From Nemopilema nomurai (lineage: Eukaryota > Cnidaria > Scyphozoa > Rhizostomeae > Rhizostomatidae), in the NCBI GenBank assembly GCA_003864495.1, contig ML133386.1:2534943-2598942 (forward strand): DNA of 64,000 bases, written 5' to 3'. Both the position numbers and the translations under genes were made by a program. Under the pieces are notes generated by a model. It was not told the origin of the DNA. It ran no database searches and was given only the letters and a program-made list of their open reading frames with translations. The first letter of the stretch is position 1. Every line of letters begins with the position of its first letter. Of this stretch, positions 12,197 through 24,497 are shown in pieces.

Positions 12197-14928
12197 TTAA
12201 TCCAGACCCTCTTTTTTATCTTTGATCGCTGACTAAAAAAGCAGGAACCAAATTAATACTGACAGCTTGGTACTGTGTGTATTAAATAAACAACCTATAA
12301 TAAACAAGGTAAGAGGATGATGAAATACAAGGACATCATCATGCAAAATCATAATGAACTTGATCCAATGATGAACAAAACATGAACAGACAAAGTAACA
12401 CAAAAATGGCATAGAGATAAATGGGAATGTGGTTTAAGGATAAATTAAAGCCTTTAGTTTAATTTCAGTAATAATAAAACTTACTGAAAAATATGTTTAA
12501 TAAAAATGAGTTTGAGTTTTAATGGGAAATACCAATAGGCATTTTACTTTGAAAGTACTTACTTTGAATCTTTCCTCAAGTAATGAGACTTCACTCATAA
12601 GATCGGTAATGGCATTAGTAAATGCTTCATGAGGGCTGTAATCTGCTGTGGTTTGGACTCTCAGCACAAACTTATGTTCCAGAGGATGGGGTACTCTATA
12701 ACCAGCAAAGATGACTTGTGGGTCTTTCAGAAGCTGCCTAGGGCCAAAATGAAAACCAAAATGCTTGCAAACTCCTCACATAAATGAAAATTCTCCTTTC
12801 AGATTGAAAATAGAGGCGAGGGGTTCTTGTATGAATTACTAGGACTATTTCATTTGACAAAGTGCAAGAGAACATTAGCTTACAACAACAAAATTTAAAA
12901 CAAAGCAAAAAACTGCTTTACATAACATAATTAGAAAGAGAAAAACAACCAAACAAAACACTATGTCAGACGAATAACATTTTTGTGACTTATACACTAC
13001 TACTGATGTGCAAAAAATTTTAAAATAGCACAAACAACTGAAAATCAGGCAATCTGACTTTTCAAATGTAGCAAATATGGTATAAAGGCAGAACTCAAAA
13101 TGGAAAACACAAGTCAAGGAAATTTTATGGGGTGAAGAACAGGTCTCAGGATAAGCAGACATCACAACTGCCATTGAACTTTCAAAGACCCAGAGGCTGA
13201 ATTAAAGCTTCTAAATACCTGATCCATTAACATAACATTAACAAAAGGTACAGTATCTAACATGCTGTAACAAAGTACAATGTTATTAGTAAAATGAAAT
13301 AATAACTATGTTCTTTAGCAATTGGTTAGTCATCTTCAGAAGATATGGTTCACATCAGACACCTTTCGCTTCATTCTTAGACATCACTTAAAAATGAGCC
13401 TGACAGATGGAGAAAATGGTTGATGAAAGGTAATTTCTTTGGTTTGAGATAAATGGATCAGCTATGGCCCCACATTGAAAAGATTATCATAAATTAATCT
13501 ATTGCCAAATTCAGTTAATTCAACCATGGTACCCAATTCCCTGTGACTGTCTGATACACCAAAGGTGAGTATGCAGAACTTTCTGCATAGGAGTAGAAAA
13601 AGACAGTGACAAGGACAATGCTTACGCTCTAAGTAGGTTTCCTAATGAATGGTCCTCTTTCATGACAACAAAATGGGCTGCATTTGGCACCTTGGTATCC
13701 TTAGTTATTGTAATTCTGTTGAAAAAACAAAACAAATTGATAACCATTATTGTTTCATTATTTAAAAGTAATTTAAGAAAGAGAGCTATTGAGTGAAAGT
13801 CACTAAGACAAATAAGTTCAAGACTTGAAAAAACTGTTAGAGCTGCTTTTAGCAAAATAATGAGCAAACAAACTTGTTATTATGAACAATTTTACCATGG
13901 AAATGCATTAAAACTTTATTAAATAGCTAGTAATAGCAAAACCAGTTCTTGCACTCTAAAGCACCTTTTTGTTTGACACATCTCAGAGAATGTAAACATC
14001 GGAAAATGATCAAAAGCTGACAAAATGAATAAACAGTTGTGGGTTGAAAACACCAGAGGGCGATAAGGAAAGCATATGATTGGCTACAATTGACCAATCG
14101 CCATCACATTTATTCTTAATAGATTTAGCTGTCCTCTCAATTGATTCCATCTTAATTCTATTGCCACTAACCCTTATACTCATTTCATATAATATGCTTA
14201 CAAACTTTATATTGGAAGTATAGTTTGACCTCACTTTAACTCAGGGGTAATTCCATGTGAAATCAACAAATTTGAGAGGCAAATTTAGCCTCTCCATGTG
14301 GGAATCTGTGCATACTTCATGAACTTGACTACTATAAAGACTATGTTATACAAATGTTAGACCTGGTTTCGGAGACCAGCTTTACCCTGCTAATTCTATA
14401 TATCACGAGCATAGAGGTAAAACACAAAAGATGCTATGAGCATGATATGCTACTATATCATATATGTCATCTAAGTATAACAAGTGCATACATTAAAAAA
14501 AATTATTATTTGAAACAAAGTTTTTGTAATTTTCCTATGACTGTATGATTGACTGCTTTTCAATTGTTTTCCATGATAGCTTTTCTAAGTATTAATTTTG
14601 TTGCTTATTATCTTTATTTTTAGAAGAGGGCCAAACAGCAGGAAATAAATTTTCTGACGAAATGATCATTAATTATGCAGACATTTTTAGAAGTGGATAG
14701 AAGTATCTTCTTTGGGTAAACACACGTAACAGCAACAGCAACAGAAGTGACAACATAATGGCAGCATGTGAAAAAAGAAGCATGAAATCACAAGAATGAA
14801 TCTGAACATAAAAAATACAGAAGCCTCTGAAACATTGATATAACAATCTAAACAAGGTTAAACATTCTTCCTTACTTTTTTTCGCCTTCGAGCAGCAGAA
14901 AAGGTGCGAATGACTCAGGTGCATTCAT
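12197..14928 (-). CDS. POLR2J: RNA polymerase II subunit RPB11
   Basis: Core subunit that dimerises with RPB3 and nucleates assembly of Pol II in the nucleus. Four exons join in phase: 14928-14876, 13715-13626, 12737-12563 and 12232-12197. They give 117 residues, the same length as human RPB11. The alpha-like dimerisation fold is visible as [19 protein letters not shown] and [12 protein letters not shown], followed by the long C-terminal helix [20 protein letters not shown]. The tiny last exon encodes [11 protein letters not shown] and stop, matching the conserved RPB11 tail. The gene is head-to-head with the gene starting at 15444, with 515 bp between the start codons. No frameshift or missing segment is seen. 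Confidence 0.97.
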
Positions 14929-15443
14929 CTCTGCACGTTCCTTGATACTTCAAAATCCCTCTAGGCTAGAGCAGTGCATTGTGGGGTATCTTGACGCTGG
15001 TAAAAACCATCCTCCCGATCGACCATTGTAAGAGATTGTAATCACTGACAAGGCACGCAAGGGCACCGGAATAAGAATATCATCAATTAAAAATCTACAA
15101 AATAACCCATCGATACAAAGCTAGGAGACGTTAAAAATACAAGCTAAAGCTTCATGGATTCTAAATCCGCAGTATAGAAAACCTGACATATATGATGACG
15201 AATCGATTGAAATAAGTGAACGACAGACATTAGTGATAATATCAAGCTGATCTCTTGTCCAATAACTGGGACTAATATGTATTTTCGGCCAAAACGGTAG
15301 CAAATCTCTTTTAAAAGCACGAACGCTTATTTTCTGAAAATGCAATCAAATGGAAAATCTAAATACTTCGTCATAAGACAAAGGGAACTGCGGAGGCATG
15401 TAGATTTCAAGTATTGTAATTTTAGTGATTAATCGGAAACAAC
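14929..15443. promoter_or_regulatory. candidate bidirectional promoter
   Basis: The start codons of POLR2J (minus) and the uncharacterised gene at 15444 (plus) are 515 bp apart, so both promoters must lie here or overlap. No TATA box is clearly placed. The call rests only on gene orientation. Confidence 0.45.
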
Positions 15444-16476
15444 ATGGCTGATGCAAACAAGGATGTTGAGGAGGAAAGCAGTGCTTCAAGCATAATTCGT
15501 CGTGAAGCCAGGTCACATATAAATTTTTTTAAAAAAATGAAGCTATGAATTAGCAATATTTAATAACTGTGTTACTGGTGTGCTGCATTGTTTTTGCATT
15601 GTACGAAACTGATGAACGCGCAATCCTATAGATCGAGGACTAGCTTAAACACGGGACCAATTTCACGACTTCCTTTAATTTTTTATAAATTCGTTGATTA
15701 TATATAATATAATGTCGATTAAATAGGAGGCAGGCGGAACTGTATTATAATTATTGGTTTAATGTTTACTAAGCTGTATAAGTAATGTCATTTTTATTTA
15801 GTAAATTATATAATAATTTAATCTATTTGTTATTCATTTTCTTTTTGTGGTTCTATTTCCCATAATACTGATCCTATTTTAATGTTGTGTTTTAATGGAA
15901 TTTTAATATAGGCCTGTTTATTGTAGATCTGAGGGGTATCTGCTGCACATGTCTAGGGAAAGTGATGCAAGAGATGCAGCAAGGACAAGGAGTTATTCCA
16001 CAAGTGATTCTGATGAACTAGAGGATAGGCTCCAAGAAAGACCAAGATTGATGTCTTTGACAGATATTTTTTTTGGTAGACGAAGCTTTTTCAACACCAG
16101 TCAGCCAGTTGTTTCTGAAACTGTATTGGAGGAGACCAGCAGCGTTGAGACATTAACAGAAAGTGATGGATTATCAATGTCAACTGAGATTTCCCATAAA
16201 AGCCAAGTTACATTGAGAAGCGAGGGTGATCCTGATGAGCAACCCGTCCGTGAAACAACACAAACAGACCACTTGAATAAGCGACTACTTGATTCATTCT
16301 TGTCGCGACTAGGCCACATTGCAGGAATAAGAAATCCTGGAACTGTTTATCATGATGGAGATGGTCATGAAAATATAGATCAAGAATCTGGAGATTACAG
16401 CACTGTGTATTCTGATGACTTATTAATGGACAGGATTTATAGGCGCATGAACAGCAGGAATGGAAATAAAAAGTAG
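15444..16476 (+). CDS. uncharacterised acidic protein, paralog 1 of a tandem pair
   Basis: Two exons, 15444-15511 and 15927-16476, join in phase 2 and give 205 residues. The start MADANKDVEEE is in good context. The protein is polar and rich in Ser, Asp and Glu, with no signal peptide or membrane segment, so probably cytosolic or nuclear and largely disordered. Three short amphipathic or hydrophobic motifs stand out: SLTDIFFGRR (about residue 72), LLDSFLSRLGHIAGI (about 136) and, at the C-terminus, DDLLMDRIYRRMN. The same motifs in the same order occur in the protein at 19522-20343, so the two are paralogs. No known family is recognised, and the function is unknown. Short conserved motifs in a disordered chain suggest a protein-interaction adaptor, which is inference. 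Confidence 0.8.
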
Positions 16477-19400
16477 TTTTATCTATGTATGTAAACATGC
16501 ATTTGTTCACTTTTATTAAACAAAGTACCTGAATGATAAAACTTTATGCAGGCTGATTGTCAAAACCCTCCTTTGATTGATGTCAGCAGCCAGTATCTAG
16601 AAATATTTTCCTGTTCTCTAGAAAGCTTAATGGGCCCTTCATGAAATTGGTACAAAATGTCATAAATACATGTCATAAAAACATCTCTTTGATGAAACTT
16701 CAGACAACATAAACTCTTGGCTTCATAATACTACCAATATTGGTCTATTCGCGTGAATAGAGCAATGTTACCAATTTCTGAATAGCTTTTAGTTTTAACA
16801 CAAATCAAATCTCCTCTTGTTAGCAGGAAATTAACATTGCAATAAATAGTATTCCAAACAATATCATATTATTTTCTATAGTTTTAAATTAACAACAACA
16901 CATCAGTTCAATTGAAACAACTTTTTGAATCATTGTTTGGTGGTATAAAATTTCTTCTTTCCACTGTTTTCTGTAATTATATGGCTGTAATATTGCTTTT
17001 GTAGTTTTTAAGGTGATTTAAGAAGCTTTTAATGATTTTAATGTTGTTTTTTCTATTAGCTTGCAGCAAATCCTATAGTTTTCACCCAGAGTGATACAAC
17101 TTCCACCTTAGGGTTGTCCATACATTTAAAAGTTTTGGTTTCTTCATCCATTGTCATCCTCTAGTACATTCTTTATGGTGCTTATTGTATTTTTGAATTA
17201 TTGGCAGTAGTTTATGTTGTTGTGGCTTTTACATTGGCTTTTAAAAAATTAACTTGTGTAATAAATTAAAAACATGAAATTCATTTTTTGTGCATCTTTT
17301 TAGTAGATTTCAACTCCTGTTGAGGAAAGTTAAGGTCATTGTTTGCTACTAAATTTACACAACATCAAAGATCAGGCTCTGAAAGTTATCAGAAACCAAA
17401 TTGTTTCTAATCTGATATAAGTAGCAATATTTTTCTCAACATCAGCAGAAGAGTTCAGTTGTAGTATGGAACTCAAATGGGCCTTTCTATATGTGAATAT
17501 AGACTTCTACATTGTGATATATTTGATCTGTTTTGCTTATGAATCCTTCAAAGAGCTACAAACAAGACTCGGTTTTCAAAGTGCATTTTGCAGAGTTTTG
17601 CAAAGCTATATTACAAAACATACCGATGTTGGCAGGTTGTTGTACTTGCTTTGATTTATAGCAGCTGTTCTTAGTTGACTGAGCAAACCTGTATTAATAT
17701 TATGTATTATTTAAATTATTTTCATTATTACATTTAAGTAATTATGCGCAAATTTTAAGTGTGAGATGAAATATATACAATACAAAAGTCAAGAAGTAGC
17801 TCAATAGGGGTACCCGGGATTGATTGCACCTGCCAGAGAGGCATGCGCTCTGAACAGCAATGGAGTCAAAAAAATTATACAAGGAAGAGGGGGTGAAATT
17901 TAGCCTTGCAAGCTTGCTCATTCATTGTCCACCATTTCGGCCGGGTCGAAAACGCGGAACATGCGGAAAAGTGAAATTTAGCTTTAAGCTTCTGGAATGG
18001 AAATACATAAACAAAGAACAGAGCTCCTTCAAGAACAGAGCTCTTTCGGAGGCGCCACATGAGGTATTGAATTGCAAAGGAATTTCAGCGGCTTATTTTA
18101 TGGGATCGAGGAATAATGGCACGTCACGTAACCAATATCAAGTAAACATGGGCAATGGGACCATTTCCATTTAGAAGACCTGTCGTTTGATATTTTTTGC
18201 TATCGTTTGATACCTTTTTCAATTTTTTTTTACAAAAATAATTAGAAAAAATTATGGAAAAACTTTTATTAGACTAATAGTATTAATAGTGCTCTCCGCC
18301 GCCCCTGCACTACAGTAAGAACTGGTGTCTGCTACCAAAGATGAACGTTCTCTTCCTGTTTCGCAAAATGACATCATTAAATTTATAGATCTGCTAAAAA
18401 AATGTTAATTTGTTTGCTGACCATAAAAATATACTAAGAATGTAAATTATAAAGTTCTCTTCAAATGTCCATGTATGCTTTCTTGTCTTCTGCTGCAAAG
18501 GTTGCTCCTCAACAGGAAATTTAGTCCTCCTGTGTTGAAAACAAATTTTTCCAAAGTCAATCTTGCAATTTACTTTTCTCAGTAAGTTGATTCAAAACAC
18601 CTTTGTGAATCGAAACTTTACAGCAAGACCGAAACCGATCCTGATCCACTTAAATTTGAAGGCATTATTTCACTCTCTTCAGATTCTAAAGAAAATAATC
18701 TTTCCCCAGTAGCACTTAAATCCTAACTGATGCATTAAGCTTTGATAATTTGGCAATTTTCGGAATGCTTGCTTGGAGGTGAAATTATGAAATTTCAGTC
18801 ATGCCCGACAATAGAAGAGCGCCTTCGGAGGAGCCCGTAACCTTGCGTAGAACCATAGGGCGTCAAACGCGAAAAGCCTGCGTCACAGACTGCACATGAT
18901 TACATGATTATCATTATTATTACTTTTATTATAATTATTCTTATTTTTTCATTATTATTTCGTGCCCAGTCTTGCAAGGACTGTAAATGATTTTGCAAAC
19001 AACGCTGTCCGTAAAAACGAATAGTATAGAAACAGGTGAGGTGTTCCAAAGTCAAACTTGAATTTAGCATCATATGCTTGTTGTAAGATTTAAGTTGTAA
19101 AATTGTTGTAAAGTTTAAGTTAAAATTTCACTTTTAAGCGTACAAATCGTCTCAAACTCGTCTTCAGAAAACTTTGTAGCCAAACTCGGAACCGGAAAAA
19201 TAGAAATCAATTTAAGAGAAAGCTAACGTGAACTGATTCTTACGGACCGGGAGTTCCCTTTGCTCTTGACTTTGCCCTCACTTCCAACTAAATCATGCTT
19301 TAAGAAAATTCTCCACGCCCCGTTCGACTAGCCAACAACTATGAATATAAACAACAAATGCAGCCGAATATATTCACAGTTAACGTATCCCAAGGGCATC

Positions 19401-19521
19401 AACAAGTAACAAGACATCAACAGGGCATCAACAATCACTTCGCATTCGACCCCCACGTGAATTTTCACAGGCATCGCATGGCTGCTACCATTGGTCGATG
19501 AGGTATCAAGAGATGTGAAGG
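16477..19521. other. intergenic interval between the two paralogs
   Basis: AT-rich sequence with poly(A)-signal-like AATAAA words, for example near 16840 and 17262. An open 104-codon frame at 17860-18174 has no family resemblance. An ATT microsatellite lies at about 18905-18960. No further gene is supported. Confidence 0.55.
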
Positions 19522-20343
19522 ATGCATGGTATGAACAAAGACATCCCTGTTCAACTTTTGCATAAATCTGCTGTAATGCAGGCTCGATGTTCGATCGAGT
19601 GTCGATTTTCAAACCATTCTCACAACATGGAAAGTAAAGCGGACTCGAATCATCTCTTCCCTTCAAACGAAAGCAAAAAGAAAACACGTGCGAATAGCTT
19701 TCTTGAGCACATCCTTGGGGCACCTTACACTTCCAAGAAGAGCAACTACTTGGGTGACTTACTCAGCGAGGAAGAACCAGCTCGACAAAGAAGCCACTCC
19801 ATTGCTGAGGAGTCTCCTTCGCGTAGGCCCACCCGCAAGCAATGTGATACACACGAAATTCAGTTGATCATGAAATCAAGAAATGTCTCTCTCACTGAAG
19901 CACTCTTGGGTCAAAGACATAGTTCACGAAGTCTTTCCATGATCAATCTGAACGCGGATTGTGATTCGAGCTTTGAAAGCAATAGTGGACAATCTGGACA
20001 GTCTCTCGATTATCTAGAAACATTTGACGACCCTTGTTCTACTAGGGATGCCATTACTCATAGGCAAGATCCCGTTATGAGTTTTGAAGACTTCAATCCG
20101 GAACTGGAGTCTGAAACGCACGGCATTCGGTTCGTCATCGAAGAGGTACCACAAAACACAGCTGCTCTCAAGAAACCAATGATTGACGTTTTTCTTGACC
20201 GAGTTAACAATCTATCTTGGGTTCATGGAATGATTCCAAAGAAAAAAGTGGGAGCTGGCTGTCAAGGCAAAAGGGAGGGCGAGGCTTCATTTTGTGACGA
20301 CTTGCTTGTTGACAGAATATATAAGCATCTCAATGAAAAATGA
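19522..20343 (+). CDS. uncharacterised acidic protein, paralog 2 of a tandem pair
   Basis: Single-exon ORF of 273 codons. A better start context (ACAACATGG) at 19627 would give about 238 residues, so the N-terminus is uncertain. The protein is polar and Ser-rich with no membrane segment. It shares with the protein at 15444-16476 the motif SLTEALLGQR (about residue 128), a MIDVFLDRVNNLSWV helix (about 224) and the C-terminal DDLLVDRIYKHLN. Two extra hydrophobic elements, NSFLEHILGAP and NYLGDLLSEEE, resemble the SLT motif and may be internal repeats of it. Same strand and 3 kb spacing indicate tandem duplication followed by strong divergence, with only the motifs kept. Function unknown. Confidence 0.78.
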   Translation: MHGMNKDIPVQLLHKSAVMQARCSIECRFSNHSHNMESKADSNHLFPSNESKKKTRANSFLEHILGAPYTSKKSNYLGDLLSEEEPARQRSHSIAEESPSRRPTRKQCDTHEIQLIMKSRNVSLTEALLGQRHSSRSLSMINLNADCDSSFESNSGQSGQSLDYLETFDDPCSTRDAITHRQDPVMSFEDFNPELESETHGIRFVIEEVPQNTAALKKPMIDVFLDRVNNLSWVHGMIPKKKVGAGCQGKREGEASFCDDLLVDRIYKHLNEK

Positions 20344-21749
20344 TGAGAGGAGCTACAAGAAAAACAATTTGCAATAATACAAAATTTGCAAGAATGATTT
20401 TTAGACCTACGTTCCTGCTGAGAATGCCATTATATTTATATTATATTTATACTTTTATGCATTCATTGTGCCTCTTTAAAATTCTTTAATTGCATTGTCA
20501 ACATTTTATAATCATGTATATGGATTGTAACTACAATGAAACAACGATTACACAAAATTTGTTTCAAAGTACATAGTTTTTAGTTAAAGGGAAAAAATGT
20601 TGAAAAAACAACTTAATCATACGTCGATTAGTCATAATTGTCGATGACATAGTACATGCAATTGAATGACTTTCGAAATTGTTTCTTAACAATTTACGAT
20701 GCAACCCTTTCAATCAGTTTTTTATTTATTCTTATTTTCAAGCTCTGTTATTAACTATCCCAATCTATTGAAATCTAATTTCGTCGTCTCAATCGATATA
20801 TCTGGGTAAAAACCGGTCGAAGGAAAGAAAGGGAAGCGCAAGAAAAGGAACTGTTTGGAAAAGCGCGGGTTGGGTTCTTGGAATTATCTTGGGCAAAAAT
20901 GTTGGTAAACATTTACCCCCAATTTCGGATGGAGAAAATACGTTATCAAAGTAATGCGGCCCACACTGAGCTAATTCAATCTTCAAACTATGCAAAACAC
21001 CACAGCATAATCACATATAGCAAAGCGAGCAATGAACCATGCACGTGATAGATGCTACGTCTTCTTTTTGCACGGATTGGGCTGCTATCCAATAATGTTC
21101 GAAAGTAAAGAAGTTGCGTAACGACCTGGAGGTCACCTTTGAGGCGTCGTTTCCGTTGCATCGTTTCTTCGCTATTGTTCTGGATGTATCTCCTCTGCAA
21201 TTTTGACTGATTCATCTCTTCGATAACCCCACCAAATGTCAAACATTTAGCCAATGTAAGCCTACAGTTTGGCAGCCTGGGTTTGACAAATTCACTATGA
21301 TTCCAGCAAAAGGTATTCAAATCTTTTCACCCCGCCTAGCTCCCCTGGTTCTCTTCTATGCCACGCCCTACCACGCCTTTTTGGCGAAAGTGAATACCCT
21401 ATAAAAAGATTCACGCTACGCCACTGCGTTGCAATGGTTGAAGACGTATTTGCTCATTGAACAACTTCGACTTCTGGGTAGCTGGGTACCAATCGATGAC
21501 TACTAGAAATGATTCACCTGAAAGAAACGATCCAGCAAAATCCAAATGAGAACATGCCAAGGACCAGATGGCATTTCAGATGTTTAGTCGGTTCAAAGAG
21601 TAAACAACCGTGCATACATTTCTTCTGACGTATCTTTGCTTTTTCGTATGACAACTCACTCATTATTTCAAGTCCTCTTTTATTCTGAGTCTTGAAACCG
21701 CGCTAGGAAATAACACTTCTTCTAGCAACAACCTACAAATGACAGTTAA
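20344..21749. other. intergenic interval
   Basis: 3' flank of the paralog 2 gene, then unremarkable sequence up to the transposon target site at 21750. Short minus-strand ORFs at 20789-21320 have no recognisable content. Confidence 0.5.
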
Positions 21750-21754
21750 TATAA

Positions 21755-21790
21755 TCATAGTTACTGGAAAGGGACTGGTTTGGAAACAAA
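21755..21790 (+). repeat. left terminal inverted repeat
   Basis: Pairs with 24498-24530 read on the other strand. It is directly preceded by the TATAA duplication at 21750-21754. Confidence 0.9.
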
Positions 21791-21880
21791 CGTCCAAAAA
21801 CAATAGGCCCTTTGTTTTATCTTCAGCGCGACGCATTTTTGGTCACATGACCAAAACGCTACCAAGGTCAGAATAAAAAC

Positions 21881-23389
21881 ATGGAGGACGAACAAGTGGA
21901 TGTGTGGTTTCAAGGAGACGATGATATATTGGAATTTATCAGAGCTGTAGATGAACAGGATGCTATGAATAGTGAAGTTGCAGAAGCCGCTATTGATGTG
22001 AGTAGAGATTTTTAAATGTCCTATGGTCTTGTTGCATTACTTACAAAGAAAAGGGTGGTAAACAAGAACGGGATATCGCATCAAGGATATTGCTCTCAAA
22101 TGCAACGAATATGTTTGAAATCTCATATCATATCTACTGTTAATAATTTCAAAGAATTGGTTTGGTTTTTTCCCAGAACTCGTGAATACTTTTTAGGCCT
22201 GGCCTGGTCCTTGCACTGCTTTCTTGCTTGGGAGAAAAAAGATCTCCAGAGCATCACGATTCCTATGTTTGAGATTAGTTTTAAAAATAAATAAACCATC
22301 ATTTATTCCGGTTGGAGCTGCACAAACTATGTTGAGATTCTTGTCCTCTATAAATAGGTTGCAAGGAGCCAGCCAGAAAAGAAATGCCAGTTTTGTGACA
22401 AGAAATTCAAGACTTCAGCAGGTTTGACAAGGCACAGCAAATTAATGCATGCTGAAGTGGCACTGAAACCTGAAAAGGTCACAATACTTCTATTTGATGC
22501 TTGCAATGATGTATCAAAGGATTAGTGTTATGGAGATGAAATAAACAAGGTCTTTACACAGTATTACTGGGAGGATTGTTTTAAACAGCCGGCATTTGTC
22601 AAAAGTGAATTTTATCAAACAATAGATAAACTATGCTTGATGTTATCGCAAACAAAAGACAAAGAGAAGTTTTACAGTAAATTTTATGAAATCATTGTTC
22701 AAGATGCCAGGGAATATTTTCCATTGATGTCCATTGATGATTCAACACTTCTACTGATTACAGTATGTGAAAAGCTCATTAATGAAGTTACTTTGACTGG
22801 GGAAAATTCAACAGTTAAAGAATCTAAAAGATTTGTGCCAAACCAGAGAGATAAGGCTGCAGTTCAATACCTTGGTGGCTATGTATTGAGAAAGTTACGC
22901 TATGCAGTTAAACCAACCTGTCCAGAAAAAGTGCTTGTCATAACCTTGCTGGAAGCAAACAAAGTAGAATATGTTGCATCTCAGGTGCTTGTCTCCACTT
23001 TAAGCAGAGGTGGACTCTGGGGCATATCTCCACATATTTGTTTTCTTCTTCTTGAGGCTGAGAAAACATTTAGGCAAGAAACTTCAAGCAAAAAGTCATT
23101 CAATCATATTGCTATAAACCAAATGGTTGAAAGCCTAATGAAAAACATGTTAGTGGTAGATTTATTTAACACAGTGCTGGAAGACTGTAGCTGCTACAGT
23201 GAAAAGTATGAGGAGATTGCCTTTAATGTGTTAGAAAAAATATTCACATTGTACCTTCGAGTCCGTTCATTTTCTTTTGTTAAAGATATTACTGAAAAAC
23301 TTAAAGCAAAAGATTCAACACTCAAAAAAGGGAAGGCATTAAGGAAAGAACTTAAAAACAATGCAGATAAAAGCAAGATTGGAGAATGA
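21881..23389 (+). pseudogene. C2H2 zinc-finger/transposase-like gene with in-frame TAG
   Basis: Exon 1 (21881-21997) encodes 39 acidic residues starting MEDEQVDVWF. GAT/GTGAGT then splices in phase 0 to an exon from 22358 (acceptor TAAATAG). Exon 2 opens with one C2H2 finger, CQFCDKKF...H...H, spanning about residues 48-69 of the joined protein. It runs to a TAG at 22523-22525. The same frame then continues open for 287 codons to 23389, so a single stop interrupts it. The downstream part contains AVQYLGGYVLRKL, a motif style seen in P-element/THAP9-type transposases. It ends in a Lys-rich coiled-coil-like tail. At about 380 residues it is shorter than full transposases, and no complete DDE triad was identified. 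It may be an internally deleted or dead copy, and the stop could also be a sequencing error. Confidence 0.7.
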
Positions 23390-24025
23390 CTGTATAACCA
23401 ACCTTTTTGTATCATTAGAAAATTCAATGCTTGACAAACTACTTTGTAATACTTTTTTATCAGATATTCGTAAATAAGAGAACTTTCGATGTCATTTGTG
23501 GTGTTTTGTTTGTACTGTCAGTCTTCCAAATGGCTGGGGTAGAGAGGTAAAACAAGGATTCTTTGAACAAGGATCCATGAGCTCTAAGGTAGTCTGAGTA
23601 GATGTAAATTCACATGTTCATAGTTATGCCAGTTAGGTTCTAATTTGCAATTCAATGTGTATATTCATAATCATTAAGCTGTTGGTAATCATATAAATGT
23701 TTCCAAACTTTTGTGAACATAAGTGCAAGATACAGTCAAACTTATACAAATTTATTTGACTTAAATACAAATTAATTTGAAAAAATTGGATGGGACTTTT
23801 AGCAAGGGCTGTGCTGTTTGAAGTATCATTGTCAGTACAAAAATATGAAAGGCCAAAGAGCAGTTACCAGCTATTTTAGATAGGAACATATTATCCATTT
23901 TTATTCCTTAGTTAATTGACTTGTTCTAATGAATTCTGCTAAACACTTTAAAAGAAATCCAAAAGCTATGCATAAGAAATTAATGTACTTTACAAGTGCT
24001 GTTCTTCATTCTCTCTTCCTACAGT

Positions 24026-24346
24026 CTACTTCCGCTTTCTTTTGGCCAAAGCCCCACTGTCAACATTATACCAAGAAGATTTCTTTTTCAAGCCAGAATA
24101 TTTTCCACTTGTATTTCCCGAAACGGTTCTTATTGAGCGGTAAATATAAATGTTTCCACTTTGAATCTGCTTTTTGAAGTTTGCATCCACATGCCTGTAC
24201 TTAGTGACAATATTCAAAACCTCCTTCTTCCATTTCTCATAAAACTCCCCTTTCCTCCCAGTCAATTTGAACAAAGCAAGACTCTGATATTTACCAGACT
24301 TATTTGCGCGATTTGTAAAACATTCATTGAACGTGCAGTTAACCAT
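24026..24346 (-). CDS. THAP-like DNA-binding ORF within the transposon
   Basis: ORF of 106 codons starting MVNCTFNECFTNRANKSGK. The N-terminal C-x4-C, the NR following it, a later LALFKL and a W in EKWKKEV about 40 residues in follow the THAP zinc-finger layout. The expected C-x2-H pair after the GNIYIY segment is not seen in this frame, so the finger is either completed by splicing or broken. A basic C-terminus (KRKRK) could act as nuclear localisation signal. It lies convergent to the C2H2/transposase-like gene and about 180 bp inside the right inverted repeat. Confidence 0.55.
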   Translation of the reverse strand: MVNCTFNECFTNRANKSGKYQSLALFKLTGRKGEFYEKWKKEVLNIVTKYRHVDANFKKQIQSGNIYIYRSIRTVSGNTSGKYSGLKKKSSWYNVDSGALAKRKRK

Positions 24347-24497
24347 TATGTGTTTGCGAAGTGAAAGTAATTCTCCATGACGCCAAAGAAACCAACGAAT
24401 TAGACATAAGTCGCATTTAGGCCAATTTCGCTTGGTAGCGCATTGGTCATGTGACCAACTTTTTGCAGAACAATAAGATATTGCGCAATCTCAAGTT

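Noticed and set aside
10962..14928. RPB11 with a novel 40-residue C-terminal extension
   Set aside because: A 36-bp exon at 12232-12197 gives the canonical RPB11 tail and the expected length of 117 residues.
17860..18174. 104-codon plus-strand ORF
   Set aside because: No family resemblance; it lies in a non-coding interval of uneven composition.
19328..19723. 131-codon minus-strand ORF
   Set aside because: Overlaps the N-terminal coding region of paralog 2 on the opposite strand and shows no family content.
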